Below, one piece after another: positions 8,843 to 18,500 of a stretch of DNA of 64,000 nt. Numbering within the stretch: position 1 is the stretch's first letter; the number at the start of each line of letters is the position of its first letter. The notes below the pieces were generated by a model. That model did not search any database and had not been told where the DNA came from. It worked only from the letters and a program-made list of their open reading frames with translations. Source of the stretch: Roseibium sp. Sym1 (GTDB taxonomy: Bacteria > Pseudomonadota > Alphaproteobacteria > Rhizobiales > Stappiaceae). The DNA is taken from positions 3,322,501 through 3,386,500 of the forward strand of contig NZ_CP114786.1 in the NCBI RefSeq assembly GCF_027359675.1, given 5' to 3'. The position numbers were made by a program, and so were the translations under genes.

Positions 8843-9483
8843 TGCCGATCCAGATGGAACTGAAGGTCACGAGCGGCAAGCCGATTTACCGCGGCCACGA
8901 TCACTATTGGAGCGTGATCAAGGATCTCGGCAAGGACAACAAGCCCTTCACCATGCATGAAGTGGCCCTGCGCTCGAACGACCGGGACGACTACGCGGTC
9001 GCCGACTACATCAAGCGGCTTCATGCAGCTGGTTTTCTGGAAATGCTCGAACAGCGGGTCCAGGTCAATCGTGGAGCCGGACACTCGCTCTACAACGTCT
9101 ATCGACTGATCAAGCGCCAGGCCCTGGCACCGGTCGTCAACCGGGATGGCACGCTTGGCAAGCAAGGGCTCGCCCAGCTTCAGATTTGGAATGCAATGCG
9201 GGCACTTCCCGGCTTCTCGCTCATTGAGCTGGCTGTCACCGCCTCAACGCCGGACGTCGAGATCCCGCGCGAAACGGCAAAGAGGTATGTGACTCATCTG
9301 AACCGGGCCGGATACCTGCAGGTGCTGCGGGAAAGCAGCAACAAGGTGCAGGGCATATGGCGGCTGAAGCCCTCCATGAACACCGGTCCGAACCCGCCCA
9401 AAATCCTGAAGACCAAGATGGTCTACGACCCAAACCGTAAGGAGATCATGGGCGCTCCTTTGGCAGAGGAGTGCGCCGCATGA
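8842..9483 (+). CDS. early phage protein with two winged-helix-like segments
   Basis: The start ATG at 8842 (MPIQMELK) overlaps the muB stop. The 213-aa product has two similar helical blocks, each ending in a YNVYRL or KVQGIWRL beta-hairpin: residues about 30-85 and 105-170. These resemble winged-helix DNA-binding domains (DYAVADYIKRLHAAGFL; ETAKRYVTHLNRAGYL). It lies directly after muB in the early operon. I do not recognise a named family; a DNA-binding accessory factor is inferred. Confidence 0.7.
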   Translation: MPIQMELKVTSGKPIYRGHDHYWSVIKDLGKDNKPFTMHEVALRSNDRDDYAVADYIKRLHAAGFLEMLEQRVQVNRGAGHSLYNVYRLIKRQALAPVVNRDGTLGKQGLAQLQIWNAMRALPGFSLIELAVTASTPDVEIPRETAKRYVTHLNRAGYLQVLRESSNKVQGIWRLKPSMNTGPNPPKILKTKMVYDPNRKEIMGAPLAEECAA

Positions 9484-9863
9484 GCACTTCCTCGACCATG
9501 GTTCAAAAGGCGGAAGCTGCATGGGACGGCTCACCACCTGACTGGATTGCCGAGCTTGCCCGGCTGGCATCGGCCAAGGGCCTGAATGCCTGCGCGCAGC
9601 GGCTTGGCTATTCGCCGACCACCATCAGCCAGACGCTTGGCAACAAATATCCGGGGGATCTCACGAAGGTCGAGGAGAAGGTAAGGGGAGCTTTGATGGG
9701 CTCAACCGTCGACTGTCCGGTCCTCGGTGGGATCGGCCGGCACATTTGCCTCGACTGGCAAGCCAAACCCCGCGCCGTCACCAACTCGACCCGATCCAAA
9801 GTCTACCGCGCCTGCCGGAACGGCTGCCCGCACTCCCGCCTGAAAGGATCTCACGATGCTTAG
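9480..9863 (+). CDS. small helix-turn-helix protein with Cys-rich tail
   Basis: The ATG at 9480 overlaps the preceding stop (ATGA). The 127-aa product has a helix-turn-helix (about residues 27-55: LARLASAKGLNACAQRLGYSPTTISQTLG). A C-terminal part contains cysteines (VDCPVLGGIGRHICLDWQ and YRACRNGCPHS) that could bind zinc. Proteins of this type are widespread in early operons of transposable phages of Proteobacteria. A regulatory role is likely but not shown. Its 3' end overlaps the next gene by 8 bp. Confidence 0.7.
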   Translation: MSTSSTMVQKAEAAWDGSPPDWIAELARLASAKGLNACAQRLGYSPTTISQTLGNKYPGDLTKVEEKVRGALMGSTVDCPVLGGIGRHICLDWQAKPRAVTNSTRSKVYRACRNGCPHSRLKGSHDA

Positions 9864-10149
9864 CACTGATCTGCGCATGCTCTCGCGCCAGCTGAACGAG
9901 TGGAAAGATGAATGGGGCGCGCTGACCCTTTCCGCACAAACCACGGCCAAGGTCGAGAAGGTTCTTGACGAGTGTACTTCCATTGCTCGGCACCTGGAGA
10001 ACTCCCGCGTCCAGCGGCCGGTGGTCATCGATCTGTCCGATCCGAAGATCGCGCTGTTCCCGATCGCCCGCCGGCCCATTCCGGCCGGGGTTTCTGAGAG
10101 GGCCGCCCCAATTCCGCCGAGCTACGTCGACGACGACGGCGCGGCTTAA
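9856..10149 (+). CDS. small early phage protein, unknown
   Basis: This 97-aa protein is mostly helical in the first half (LRMLSRQLNEWKDEW, TTAKVEKVLDECTSIARHLE) and ends in a Pro-rich acidic tail. Its start overlaps the previous gene by 8 bp, so it is part of the same operon. No family is recognised. Confidence 0.6.
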   Translation: MLSTDLRMLSRQLNEWKDEWGALTLSAQTTAKVEKVLDECTSIARHLENSRVQRPVVIDLSDPKIALFPIARRPIPAGVSERAAPIPPSYVDDDGAA

Positions 10150-10194
10150 GCCTTTTTGTTTTGCGTTTAACGAGACTGCAAAAGGACTTTGAAC

Positions 10195-10857
10195 ATGGAA
10201 GTTTCCCCGAACAAGGCAATGTCTGAGCCAGCTGACGGCGTCGAGATGATCAACGGCCAGTCCTATATGCGCGATGCCAAAGGCAACCTGGTGCCGCTGG
10301 AAAACGTCAAACCCCAGCACAAGCTGGAAGACGAGACCGTGCGCAAGATTGTCGGCTTTGCTGAAGAGCTGTCCGCGCAGATCAGCCGCTTCCGCAATCA
10401 CACCTTTGCCGATCTCCTGAGCCTGACCGCACTGCTTGCCCAGGAATACGACTCCCAGAAGGGTGGCAAGAAAGGCAACACCACCTTCCAGACTGTCGAC
10501 GGTTGCCGGAAGGTCCAGGTGCAGGTCTCCGACTTCATCGACTTCGGCCCGGAGATCCAGATCGCCAAGAGCCTGATCGACGAATGCCTGAATGAATGGG
10601 CCGCTGACAGCCGCCCGGAAATCCGCTCCATCGTCACCCGCGCCTTCAACACCGACAAGGAAGGTCAGATCAACAAATCAGAGATCTTCATGCTGATGCG
10701 GCTGGAGATCGAGGATGCGCGCTGGCAGCGGGCGATGACGGCTCTGAAAGATGCCATGCGGATCACTGGCTCCAAGAGCTATGTGCGTTTCTACCGGCGG
10801 GACCAGCCGGACGCGGACTGGCAGGCGATCACCATCGATCTGGCCAAGGCCGCATAG
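10195..10857 (+). CDS. DUF3164 family protein of Mu-like phages
   Basis: I choose the ATG at 10195 because AAAGGA lies 8 bp upstream; an in-frame TTG two codons earlier is less likely. The 220-aa product has the DUF3164 hallmarks: YMRDAKGNLVPLENVK at the N-terminus, then a helical region, then GCRKVQVQVSDFIDFGPEIQ, and a C-terminal RWQRAMTALKDAMRI. The family is common in early regions of Mu-like phages and its biochemical role is unknown. It lies between transposition and gemA genes, as in other transposable phages. Confidence 0.8.
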   Translation: MEVSPNKAMSEPADGVEMINGQSYMRDAKGNLVPLENVKPQHKLEDETVRKIVGFAEELSAQISRFRNHTFADLLSLTALLAQEYDSQKGGKKGNTTFQTVDGCRKVQVQVSDFIDFGPEIQIAKSLIDECLNEWAADSRPEIRSIVTRAFNTDKEGQINKSEIFMLMRLEIEDARWQRAMTALKDAMRITGSKSYVRFYRRDQPDADWQAITIDLAKAA

Positions 10858-10859
10858 AA

Positions 10860-11108
10860 ATGTCTCGCCTCGCCAACCCGGAAGCTTCTGAGTTGCGTGA
10901 GACCAAGGCTTTGCGCGAACGGCGTGATCATCTTTTGCGCAAGGCCGATCGGGCCCGCTACCGCCTGCACTGCCGGCCCGATCTGACCAGGCAATTGCAG
11001 CAGGCGACCACCGATCTTCTGAAACATGAACTTCAAGCCCGGCGCAAACCTGAGCCGCTCGGCGATGCTGGTGTCGCCGGTCAGCCCCACCGGATTCCAT
11101 TGCCCTAA
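10860..11108 (+). CDS. small basic early phage protein, unknown
   Basis: The ATG follows the DUF3164 stop by 2 bp. The 82-aa product is strongly charged and helical in its first 60 residues (LRETKALRERRDHLLRKADRA). No family is recognised. The spacing supports a real gene in the early operon, though the Pro-rich tail is unremarkable. Confidence 0.5.
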   Translation: MSRLANPEASELRETKALRERRDHLLRKADRARYRLHCRPDLTRQLQQATTDLLKHELQARRKPEPLGDAGVAGQPHRIPLP

Positions 11109-11121
11109 AAGGATTGAGCCC

Positions 11122-11376
11122 ATGAGTTACCGCGAACGCATAGCCTTTGCGCTGTTCAAGACTGCCTTTCCAGAGGACGTCGCTGAAACCATGACGCTTG
11201 AGCACATGCCGGTCACCCGCACACCGATCGACGATCACCTGGTTCAGGAAGTCGACACACGGCTCCACTGGGAGAAAAGCCAAGATCGCTATCTCAAGCT
11301 TGCCGATGCCGCCCTGCTGGAACTCGACGCGATCGCAACCGAAGTCGATGCCAAACGCCAGGGAGAGAGCCGATGA
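11122..11376 (+). CDS. small early phage protein, unknown
   Basis: The ATG at 11122 is preceded by AAAGGATTGAG. The 84-aa product begins MSYRERIAFALFKTAFPEDV and is acidic and helical. The last codons overlap the gemA start by 4 bp (ATGA), indicating coupling. No named family is recognised; position before gemA is typical of small accessory genes in Mu-like phages. Confidence 0.6.
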   Translation: MSYRERIAFALFKTAFPEDVAETMTLEHMPVTRTPIDDHLVQEVDTRLHWEKSQDRYLKLADAALLELDAIATEVDAKRQGESR

Positions 11377-11993
11377 CCGCACTCGCCAAGATCCATGTCC
11401 TGAAATCCAAAGCCCGGCTCGACGACGACACTTATCGCGACATCCTTGAACGGGAGACTGGCAAGCGGTCTTCCAAAGGCATGAGTGAGGTCGAGCAGCT
11501 AAAGGTGATTTCTGCTCTAGAGGCGATTGCGCCCAAGCAAGTCGGTCAGACGGTCGCCGGGTCTTATGCCAAGAAGCTGCAGGCGCTCTGGATTGCCGGC
11601 TATAATCTCGGGGTCGTCGACAACAAGTCCGACAAGGCGATGGTCGCATTCCTGCGCCGCCAGACCGGACTGGACCATCACCGGTTCCTGCAGGATCCAC
11701 AAGATGCCAACAAAGCAATCGATGCCCTGAAACTCTGGATCCGCAGGGAAACCGGCAACCCTGATCTCTTCATCCGGGATCAGAACCAGCCGGCTCTTCA
11801 CAACGACCACCGCTTCCAGGTGTGCAGTCACATTTGGTCGGAACTGGTCAAACGGGATCGCACGCCAGTCAGCACTCTGACGGCCTATCTTCTTGAGCGC
11901 AGCGGACACACCGACGTGTCTCAGCAAACATCCGCCGACTGGATATCTGCGATGAACGCCCTCGGCACTTTGCTCAGGACGTGTCAGCGGTGA
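11373..11993 (+). CDS. gemA: GemA-like regulatory protein (DUF1018)
   Basis: This 206-aa protein begins MTALAKIHVLKSKARLDDDTYRDILER and contains the family features KSDKAMVAFLRRQTG and a C-terminal helical domain. Mu GemA (gp16) modulates host gene expression and DNA topology. As in Mu, the gene stands immediately before a mor gene; here the two overlap by GTGA. The match of both sequence and order supports the call. Confidence 0.85.
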   Translation: MTALAKIHVLKSKARLDDDTYRDILERETGKRSSKGMSEVEQLKVISALEAIAPKQVGQTVAGSYAKKLQALWIAGYNLGVVDNKSDKAMVAFLRRQTGLDHHRFLQDPQDANKAIDALKLWIRRETGNPDLFIRDQNQPALHNDHRFQVCSHIWSELVKRDRTPVSTLTAYLLERSGHTDVSQQTSADWISAMNALGTLLRTCQR

Positions 11994-12433
11994 ATGATGA
12001 GCTCCCGGGTCTGCTCGGCGATCTCGCCAGGATCGTCGGGCTGTCGGCTGCCCTGGCCATTGCCGAGCGGGTCGGCGGCACGCGGGTCTCCATCCCCGCA
12101 CGGGCACATGATCAGCATTGGCTGGTGGAGACCGTTGGCCGGGACGCGGCTGACAGGATCTGCGACCACTTCCGCATATTAAGACCCGATGGCCAGGAAA
12201 GCGGTGCCTGTCATGTGATCATTCCCCGCGGTCCGACCGGTTGCCTGGCAAAAGCCCGCCGGCGATTGGCCCGGGAACTGGACGCCGGCACAAGTGCAAG
12301 GGAAGCAGCCCGGCGAGCCGGGGTCTCGGAACGGGCAGCATTCAGGATGCGGGCACGCCATCGCAGTGCCGATGACAGTCAGGGCGAGCTGTTCCAGAAG
12401 ATGATGGGGAAGGTAAGTGACGGGAGGACGTGA
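11990..12433 (+). CDS. Mor-like transcription activator, copy 1
   Basis: I start at the GTG at 11990, which overlaps the gemA stop, because this aligns with copy 2. The 147-aa product has a N-terminal dimerisation part containing GGTRVSIPAR, a central HVIIPRG strand and a C-terminal helix-turn-helix (SAREAARRAGVSERAAFRMRARH, about residues 100-123), matching the Mor/C architecture. In Mu, Mor activates the middle promoter for C, which turns on late virion genes. No such genes follow here. The last 20 codons extend beyond the paralogue. Confidence 0.78.
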   Translation: MNDELPGLLGDLARIVGLSAALAIAERVGGTRVSIPARAHDQHWLVETVGRDAADRICDHFRILRPDGQESGACHVIIPRGPTGCLAKARRRLARELDAGTSAREAARRAGVSERAAFRMRARHRSADDSQGELFQKMMGKVSDGRT

Positions 12434-12865
12434 CCCCTCGCGGTCGCAGTTGACCGGCACCATCGATTTTGCGCCGCCACGCATCAAAAGATGCCTCGAA
12501 TTTTTTGTCCTGGCAAATACCGAACAAAAGAAGACATGGTGCCCTCAGACCATACCCTACGAAAAATCGCCGTAGAGGCCGTTTGAGAGTCTGGAGGCTC
12601 AATGCCCTATGAAGTTTTTTGAAAGCGCTCTGTGCTGTTTAATGCCTGTTTAATTTTGATCCTGTTCCCCGACCTCAACTGCAATTGTCATCTGGCACCC
12701 TGAAATCCGGTCTGATACGGTCAAGTCACTCCCAAATTCGTGAATTCATCGGCTATGGCTGACGTTCGTCAGCCCTGACAACTGTCATCCGTCCGCTAAC
12801 GTTCTGGCATCGCAATCGGGACCGCCCCGTTTGCGGCTTCCCTCAGTCAGAACGGAGCCCGTCCG
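12434..12865. other. gap between the two mor-like genes, with an 18-bp palindrome
   Basis: No convincing gene is seen in these 432 bp. At 12757-12774 there is a perfect inverted repeat GGCTGACG-TT-CGTCAGCC, 92 bp upstream of the second mor-like gene. It could be an operator or an activator-binding site for a promoter feeding that gene. The rest is less GC-rich than the flanking genes and shows nothing else clear. Confidence 0.45.
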
Positions 12866-13264
12866 ATGCACGATGACCTTCTTCCTGGTGTCCTTGGTGA
12901 AATCGCAGACGTTGCCGGTATCCCGGCAGCGCTGGCCATAGCCGATCAGGTGGGCGGGACCAGGATCAACATACCGGCACACGCCCAGGATGATCACTGG
13001 CTGGTGCAAACGGTCGGACGTGAGGCGGCGGATCTGATCTGTGAGTATTTCCGGACGCTGTCGGCAGAGCATCGGGAAGCCGGTGCGCGGCACATCGTGA
13101 TCCCTCTGGGAGCGACCGGGCCGATGGCGCAGGCGCGGCGGGTGCTGATCACCGAGCTGGAGAATGGGGTGAGTGCGCGGCAGGCGGCGCGGAAGGCTGG
13201 AGTGTCGGAGAGGACGGCGTTTCGGATGCGGGCGAAGTTGAGGGCGGGGAAGAAGGCCGCGTAA
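12866..13264 (+). CDS. Mor-like transcription activator, copy 2
   Basis: This 132-aa protein is clearly paralogous to copy 1: both have (V/M)xDxLPGxLGxxAxxxGxxAALAIAxxVGGTR and the same helix-turn-helix (SARQAARKAGVSERTAFRMRA). It could be a second Mor or take the role of the late activator C. It is the last recognisable phage gene; the next gene is on the opposite strand and belongs to the defence cargo, so its late-gene targets are missing or are elsewhere. Confidence 0.78.
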   Translation: MHDDLLPGVLGEIADVAGIPAALAIADQVGGTRINIPAHAQDDHWLVQTVGREAADLICEYFRTLSAEHREAGARHIVIPLGATGPMAQARRVLITELENGVSARQAARKAGVSERTAFRMRAKLRAGKKAA

Positions 13265-13393
13265 GACCATTGGTGCGAAGTTTCTCCGGACAAGGTCAGT
13301 GCGAGCCGCCTTATGGTGATAGCGCGCTGGCCGTGATCCGATTGGTGGATTTGCGTTAAGCGTGATCACCCGACCGGGCGGCCGCTGCCAAAC

Positions 13394-14209
13394 TCAGTGG
13401 ATGCAGCCGAGATACATTTCGCCAAATCGCTTGCGCGCAGCTTCCGCAACCGGTTCACCAACGCTCTCGTGAATGAACAGGCCGTGAGGCTCTACAGCGA
13501 CAACTGACATATCAAACTCATCGTCAGGATTTGGCTTGGCTACGCTCAAAAATTCATAGCGTAAGTCGGCCCAAAGTTCGAAACCCAACTCGATATCCAG
13601 GTCTTGCGGATAGCCTGAATTCTTGATCTTCACCTTCTTATCGATATGCCCCAGCGCATCCAAAAGCAGTGTCCCGCATAAGTGGGCGACCAGATCAGCA
13701 ACTTGAATGCCCGCAACGGACCTTGAATCCTGCTCGAAATGAAAACTGCATTTTTCCAGGCCCACGCACTCGCTTGCAATTCTCTGCGCCGTTTGCCTTG
13801 AAGAAAACAGTCCTTGGTCAAAATAGACCTCGTGTCGCTGACCTTTGAATCGTTTGTGCGCGATAGCTTTTTGAAGCAAACGTAGGGAAGCGGGACCAAT
13901 GTTTCCGTCCCCTTCGACGACGCAGACAGCGATCTTGCAGTTTCTCCGAATAAACCATTTTAGGTGATTACGGAGTCTCTGTTGGCCGGGATTGTCTTTA
14001 ATCGGCGCAGACGACTTGAACTCGTAAACAGATGGGTCAAACCCGTTTTCACGCAAAACAGAGGTTAGTTCGGCCTGTGGGTCGGTTTCACAAATGGCGA
14101 AGGCCGCGAGGGAAAATCCTCGTGTGTGATGCTTGCTGTCGTCTAGATAAAAATGCGCCATCGGTTGGTCTCTACTAATGCTGTACGCCTGGACGTGGCG
14201 CATTTCCAT
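13394..14209 (-). CDS. DUF3800 protein (RNase H-like fold)
   Basis: The product carries the DUF3800 signature: an N-terminal beta strand with acidic residues (HFYLDDSKHH), a central CVVEGDG segment and the C-terminal DSRSVAGIQVADLVAHLC motif. DUF3800 proteins have an RNase H-like fold and are frequent in phage-defence loci; a nuclease role is inferred. It is the last gene of the minus-strand operon, 10 bp after the coiled-coil gene. Start choice is uncertain: ATG 14209 is used here, but ATG 14161 (MAHFYLDDS) fits the usual family start better. Confidence 0.7.
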   Translation of the reverse strand: MEMRHVQAYSISRDQPMAHFYLDDSKHHTRGFSLAAFAICETDPQAELTSVLRENGFDPSVYEFKSSAPIKDNPGQQRLRNHLKWFIRRNCKIAVCVVEGDGNIGPASLRLLQKAIAHKRFKGQRHEVYFDQGLFSSRQTAQRIASECVGLEKCSFHFEQDSRSVAGIQVADLVAHLCGTLLLDALGHIDKKVKIKNSGYPQDLDIELGFELWADLRYEFLSVAKPNPDDEFDMSVVAVEPHGLFIHESVGEPVAEAARKRFGEMYLGCIH

Positions 14210-14219
14210 CAACAGGCAA

Positions 14220-15581
14220 TTAGGAGTTTCCTCCTTGATTGTGAGACCTAGCTACGGGAGCCTCAATAGCCTCCGTGTCCTCGCCACTAATCTCAATAGA
14301 CTTAACCGGCGTCGTGCCAACACCCAAGGCCTTCACTATCGATAGCGCACTTCCGTCCTCCGCTAGGCGCTCTTGAAGCAACTTAAAGTCACTGCAGAAT
14401 TGAGTTTCGGCTGCGATGTCTTGCTGCGTGTTTCTTGGAGTGAAACTGTTTTTAAATCCGACCGTGCGCAACTGCATCCGTTTAGCGGGATCGCCGCCTA
14501 GTTCGACGCCGTAACCCGGTGACTTGGTACTCTTCATAACTACACGCCCATCGTTGACCCAGGCTGTCTCCATACCTTCCTTGACCTCATACCCCAGGTC
14601 GGCCAATCCACCCAGGATAGCTCGCCTTCGATGTACCTCGGCTTGTTCGTTCCTGATAAATGCGAGCGTTTCTTTGCAAACCGAGAGAAGTGAGTTCAGG
14701 CTGTCTATATCGGTCAGCCTGCCAAGCGCTGCGGAGATTTCAACAATTTTGGCTTCTGCAATTGAGGTACCCGTAGCTCGAAGCTCGGATTGAGTTCTCC
14801 TGATTTCTGCAAGCAAATTTGCTTTCTTTTCCGCATCGCTGCGTGCGCTTGCGATGTCGAGGTTTAGGCTGTCAATCAATAGTTTCCGACGACTTTCGGT
14901 TTCAAATTGAAGTCGATCGATGCGTTCGGCGAAAGGCTCCGCAACCTCTGGATCAAGTGCACGCAATTCCTCGAAGCGGCGTTCTATTGCTTGCAGTGCA
15001 GGGATATCTCGGTCCGTCGTCGTTTGGCCAGCAAGCCAATCCGATAATGTTAAACGAGCTGCGCCGGCACCCAAGCGCGACGCGAGTTCGCGTTGACTTT
15101 CAGTCACAACTGGGTCTTCGAAATCCGGAGCCAGCGCGGAGAAACCAACGCGAATTGCAGCCTGGAGAGCATCCGAAGAAAATTTCTCAGGTTGGGTCAA
15201 CTCCGTCGGGATTGGAACGCCCTTAGCTGAAAGAGCCGCAGCGAGTGCTTCGGCAGCATTGATACGGCGTCTGTCTTCCCGACGGGCATTGGCCTCTCTC
15301 GCAGCTGCTAGTTCGATCCGTCGCTCCATGTCCGATTCCAGAAAACTGATCTCGGCCGGCACCTGCTTCTGCAGCTCGGTAAACTTATCGGTCGCGAGTA
15401 ATGTTCGCATCGCCTTGATACGGTCTCTTGCCTGCTCTACGTCTGTTTCATCGAGGATGTCGTTCCTTTCGCCCACCAACCTCCATTGTTCGTATGCCGC
15501 CTCCAATGCGGCTATCTGGCCGAGGCATGTCGCGACGATTTCTTCGCGTGTAACGATTCTGACGACCTTGGGTCCGCTCAT
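14220..15581 (-). CDS. coiled-coil protein of the novel defence operon, unknown
   Basis: This 453-aa protein begins MSGPKVVRIVTREEIVATCLG. It is rich in long charged helices (residues about 60-330, for example ERRIELAAAREANARREDRRR), so a coiled coil or rod is likely. A compact beta-rich part around residues 340-390 (GYEVKEGMETAWVNDGRVVMKS) may be a small domain. It overlaps the giant helicase gene by 4 bp (ATGA), so stoichiometric co-expression is implied. I do not recognise a named family; a scaffold or sensor subunit is inferred. Confidence 0.7.
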   Translation of the reverse strand: MSGPKVVRIVTREEIVATCLGQIAALEAAYEQWRLVGERNDILDETDVEQARDRIKAMRTLLATDKFTELQKQVPAEISFLESDMERRIELAAAREANARREDRRRINAAEALAAALSAKGVPIPTELTQPEKFSSDALQAAIRVGFSALAPDFEDPVVTESQRELASRLGAGAARLTLSDWLAGQTTTDRDIPALQAIERRFEELRALDPEVAEPFAERIDRLQFETESRRKLLIDSLNLDIASARSDAEKKANLLAEIRRTQSELRATGTSIAEAKIVEISAALGRLTDIDSLNSLLSVCKETLAFIRNEQAEVHRRRAILGGLADLGYEVKEGMETAWVNDGRVVMKSTKSPGYGVELGGDPAKRMQLRTVGFKNSFTPRNTQQDIAAETQFCSDFKLLQERLAEDGSALSIVKALGVGTTPVKSIEISGEDTEAIEAPVARSHNQGGNS

Positions 15582-18500
15582 TCGGCTGCCTCCTGAAAAA
15601 TCGTGGCCTCAACAACCGCCTTCAGTCGATCTCTTTCTTCATCACGGTTATGGTACCAACCCTGTGAAGACACGCGGTGGATTACAGGTATCGATCTCTT
15701 GAGTACGGACGGTCGCCAGATTTCCCTGGCACGAGCGCTTTCGAGAATATGGTGCCTTGGCGCGTCGCACTCGATACCGAGCCCGTAGAGACCAGTGCGC
15801 GGATTCTCTACAGCGAAGTCTAGGCCGAAGGCGCTGCCATCGTTAATCTGGTCCGTTTTCACTCCCAGCGTGTCAAGGTAGGCGGCGACCGAAGCAGTAA
15901 AGCCGTCTAACCCGTCATTTGCGACGGAGCGCGCGCTCACCCTTTCGATAACCATGCGCTCCAGGAGGTTGCGACCCCTATGAAACTCGCCCTCGGACAT
16001 CGAGCGCGCATACTCCAGGTAGCCCTGTAGGTAGTCGCGCGCTGACGCGGGAGTGCGACGGCTGCTTATCATATCAGAGATGTCTTCAATCGGCATCGAA
16101 GTCACCATCACAACCTTCATGCGTGCTCTAGTAACGGCGACGTTCAATCGCCGTTCCCCCCCCTTTTGTCCAAGCACACCGAAGTTTCTGCGGAAGCTGC
16201 CTTGAGCGTTTCTACCGAACGTGGAGGAGAAGATGATATAGTCGCGCTCGTCTCCCTGAACGTTTTCGACGTTTTTGACGAAGAACCCGACATCCTCTCC
16301 GTTTTCAACGCGATCACGTTCTCGAGCGAGGGTGTTCCTAAATACACTGTCTTCTTCGGCCCGTTCCTCTAGGACGTCCTCAATCAGGTCGGCTTGCTTA
16401 CGGTTAAATGTTACGACACCGATTGTCGGTCTACTTTCGGGCCTTCGCCAGATTTCGGCTAGTACGTCGACGACGCGACGTGCCTCGATGTCATTGGTTT
16501 GATTATAGTAAATGCCGTCTGCCCTGATCACCTCGATTGGTTTGGCGCGCAATATCTCCTCATCTGGGTGCCTCACGGGGACGTTGAGTTTGTTATTATA
16601 GAAAGAGCTGTTGGAGAAGCTGATAAGTTCGCGGTAGCTGGAACGGTAGTGTATTTGAAGCGTTGTAGTTGGCAGGACCGACTTGCCTAACTGGAGCAAA
16701 TCCGGACAATCTTTAATCTCGCGTCTGTTCCAGGTCTCGTTGAATGTCTCGCGTTCAACTTCAGTTGCGTCTTCATCAAGTTCTTCGCCGTCGAAAACGT
16801 CAGCTTCGTCGTTCTCAACCTTGCTTGCGAAGAAGGCAGTCGGTGGCATCTGCTTCTCGTCGCCGCTGATAATAACGATCTCGCCGCGGAAAAGCGTCGG
16901 CAAAGCATATTCGACCGGCATCTGCGAAGCTTCGTCATATATTACGGTGTCGAACATCGACTTGCGAAGTGGCAGGACGCGGCTGGCGACATCAGGGTTC
17001 ATCAGCCAAACTGGACGTAGTTCCATAAGGCCGAGATCGGGCCCTTTTTCCAATATTTCGCGCAGGCGCTGCGCACGCTGGCCACGCAGTCTGGTAATGC
17101 TTTCCCATTCGCGTGCAGAAGATATCCGGGCTGGGTCGACGCCCTGCGTCAACATATTGCGATTGGCCTTACGCATACCGAGTTCCGCCTCTTCGACGGA
17201 GCGGATTTTCGCCGCGAGTTCAGAGGTCTCATAGAGCAAGCGAGGGTCCTCACTCTCGAGCCGAGACTTCCAAGATAGCATCGCTTCTCGCTTGACTATT
17301 TTGCGAACTTCGTCTTCGAGTTGATCCAACCGGAGCGCCGATAGTTCGAATTCCAAGGGGCGGAGTTGCTCGAAAATCTTGAAACCTTCGGGGGATATGG
17401 CGTTCGCGCGAATACGAAAACGCTGAAAGGCCTCCAATGTCGGCCGTTCGCGGGCTATAGACGAGAGCGCAGTCACGTTGTCGTCGTCTGCTTCGATTGC
17501 TTTAAGCCTTGCTGCAACCCAGTCTTCATCAAACCACTGAGACACGTTTTCCAGGGCCGCACGACTGAACTGCTTGGCCTCGTAGCGCTCGAATGCGAGT
17601 TCAGCGCTGTCACGAAGTCGTTCATATGCAGGTAAGGACGCCGTCGCGACGGCTTTCTCCAATTCGGATTGTGACGGAAAGGAAGCTACTTTGTCTGCGA
17701 CGGCTTGCACGTTCGATATGGACTGCGCGCTATGTGAAGCGATTCCTGCGAGCTTGACGGATCTCGATAGGTCGGTAACTAGGGAATCTTCTCCGAACGG
17801 TTCTAAAGCTTCGACTAAATCGCGCCGCAGCGGGCGTAGACGTTGCTCCCAACGGAGAGCAGCATCAAATTGGGCAGTGTCGGGAGGATTAAGACCGGCT
17901 TCTTTCAGGAAGACTTTGAGCTTTCTTCTCTTTGACCATCTGAAAGGATTGATGACATCAATGAAAGATGTCGGCTTGTTCAACGCCGCGGCTATAGTGG
18001 CCCATCTATCCAGCTCTTGATCGGAGAGTTCGATTGAGAGCTTGCGGTAGTCTTCCGCAGGTTCGTTGTCGCCTATCGATCCAAGCAAGTCATTTAGAGT
18101 GGCGAGCCTTGCGGTTGCCTGTATCGCTTTACTTGTGTTCTCACTGCGTTCACAAAGTCGGTACCACTGAGCCAATTGGGCGCGCTCTTGGTCCTCCAGC
18201 TCTACAAAACTCCTGTCATTTTCGGCGTACCAGCTACGGTAAGGCTCGGGATTGTTCAGTGAGAGCGCGTCTGCTGTCCTTTCGAGGACAGCATTACGCT
18301 CCTTTTCGCTTGCCACGAACGAATTAAAGTCATCATCGAATGCGCCAATATTGGCTGGGTCCGCGTTGAACTGTTTAAGCACTGAAAGCGGGTTATTCTC
18401 GAACTTGGCCGGCAGCCAGTGTCTGGCGTGTGGAGCGCACATCTCCGATAGTGCTTCAATCTCGACGGGAGTAAGCTGACCAAGCAAACGTCTAAGGGCT

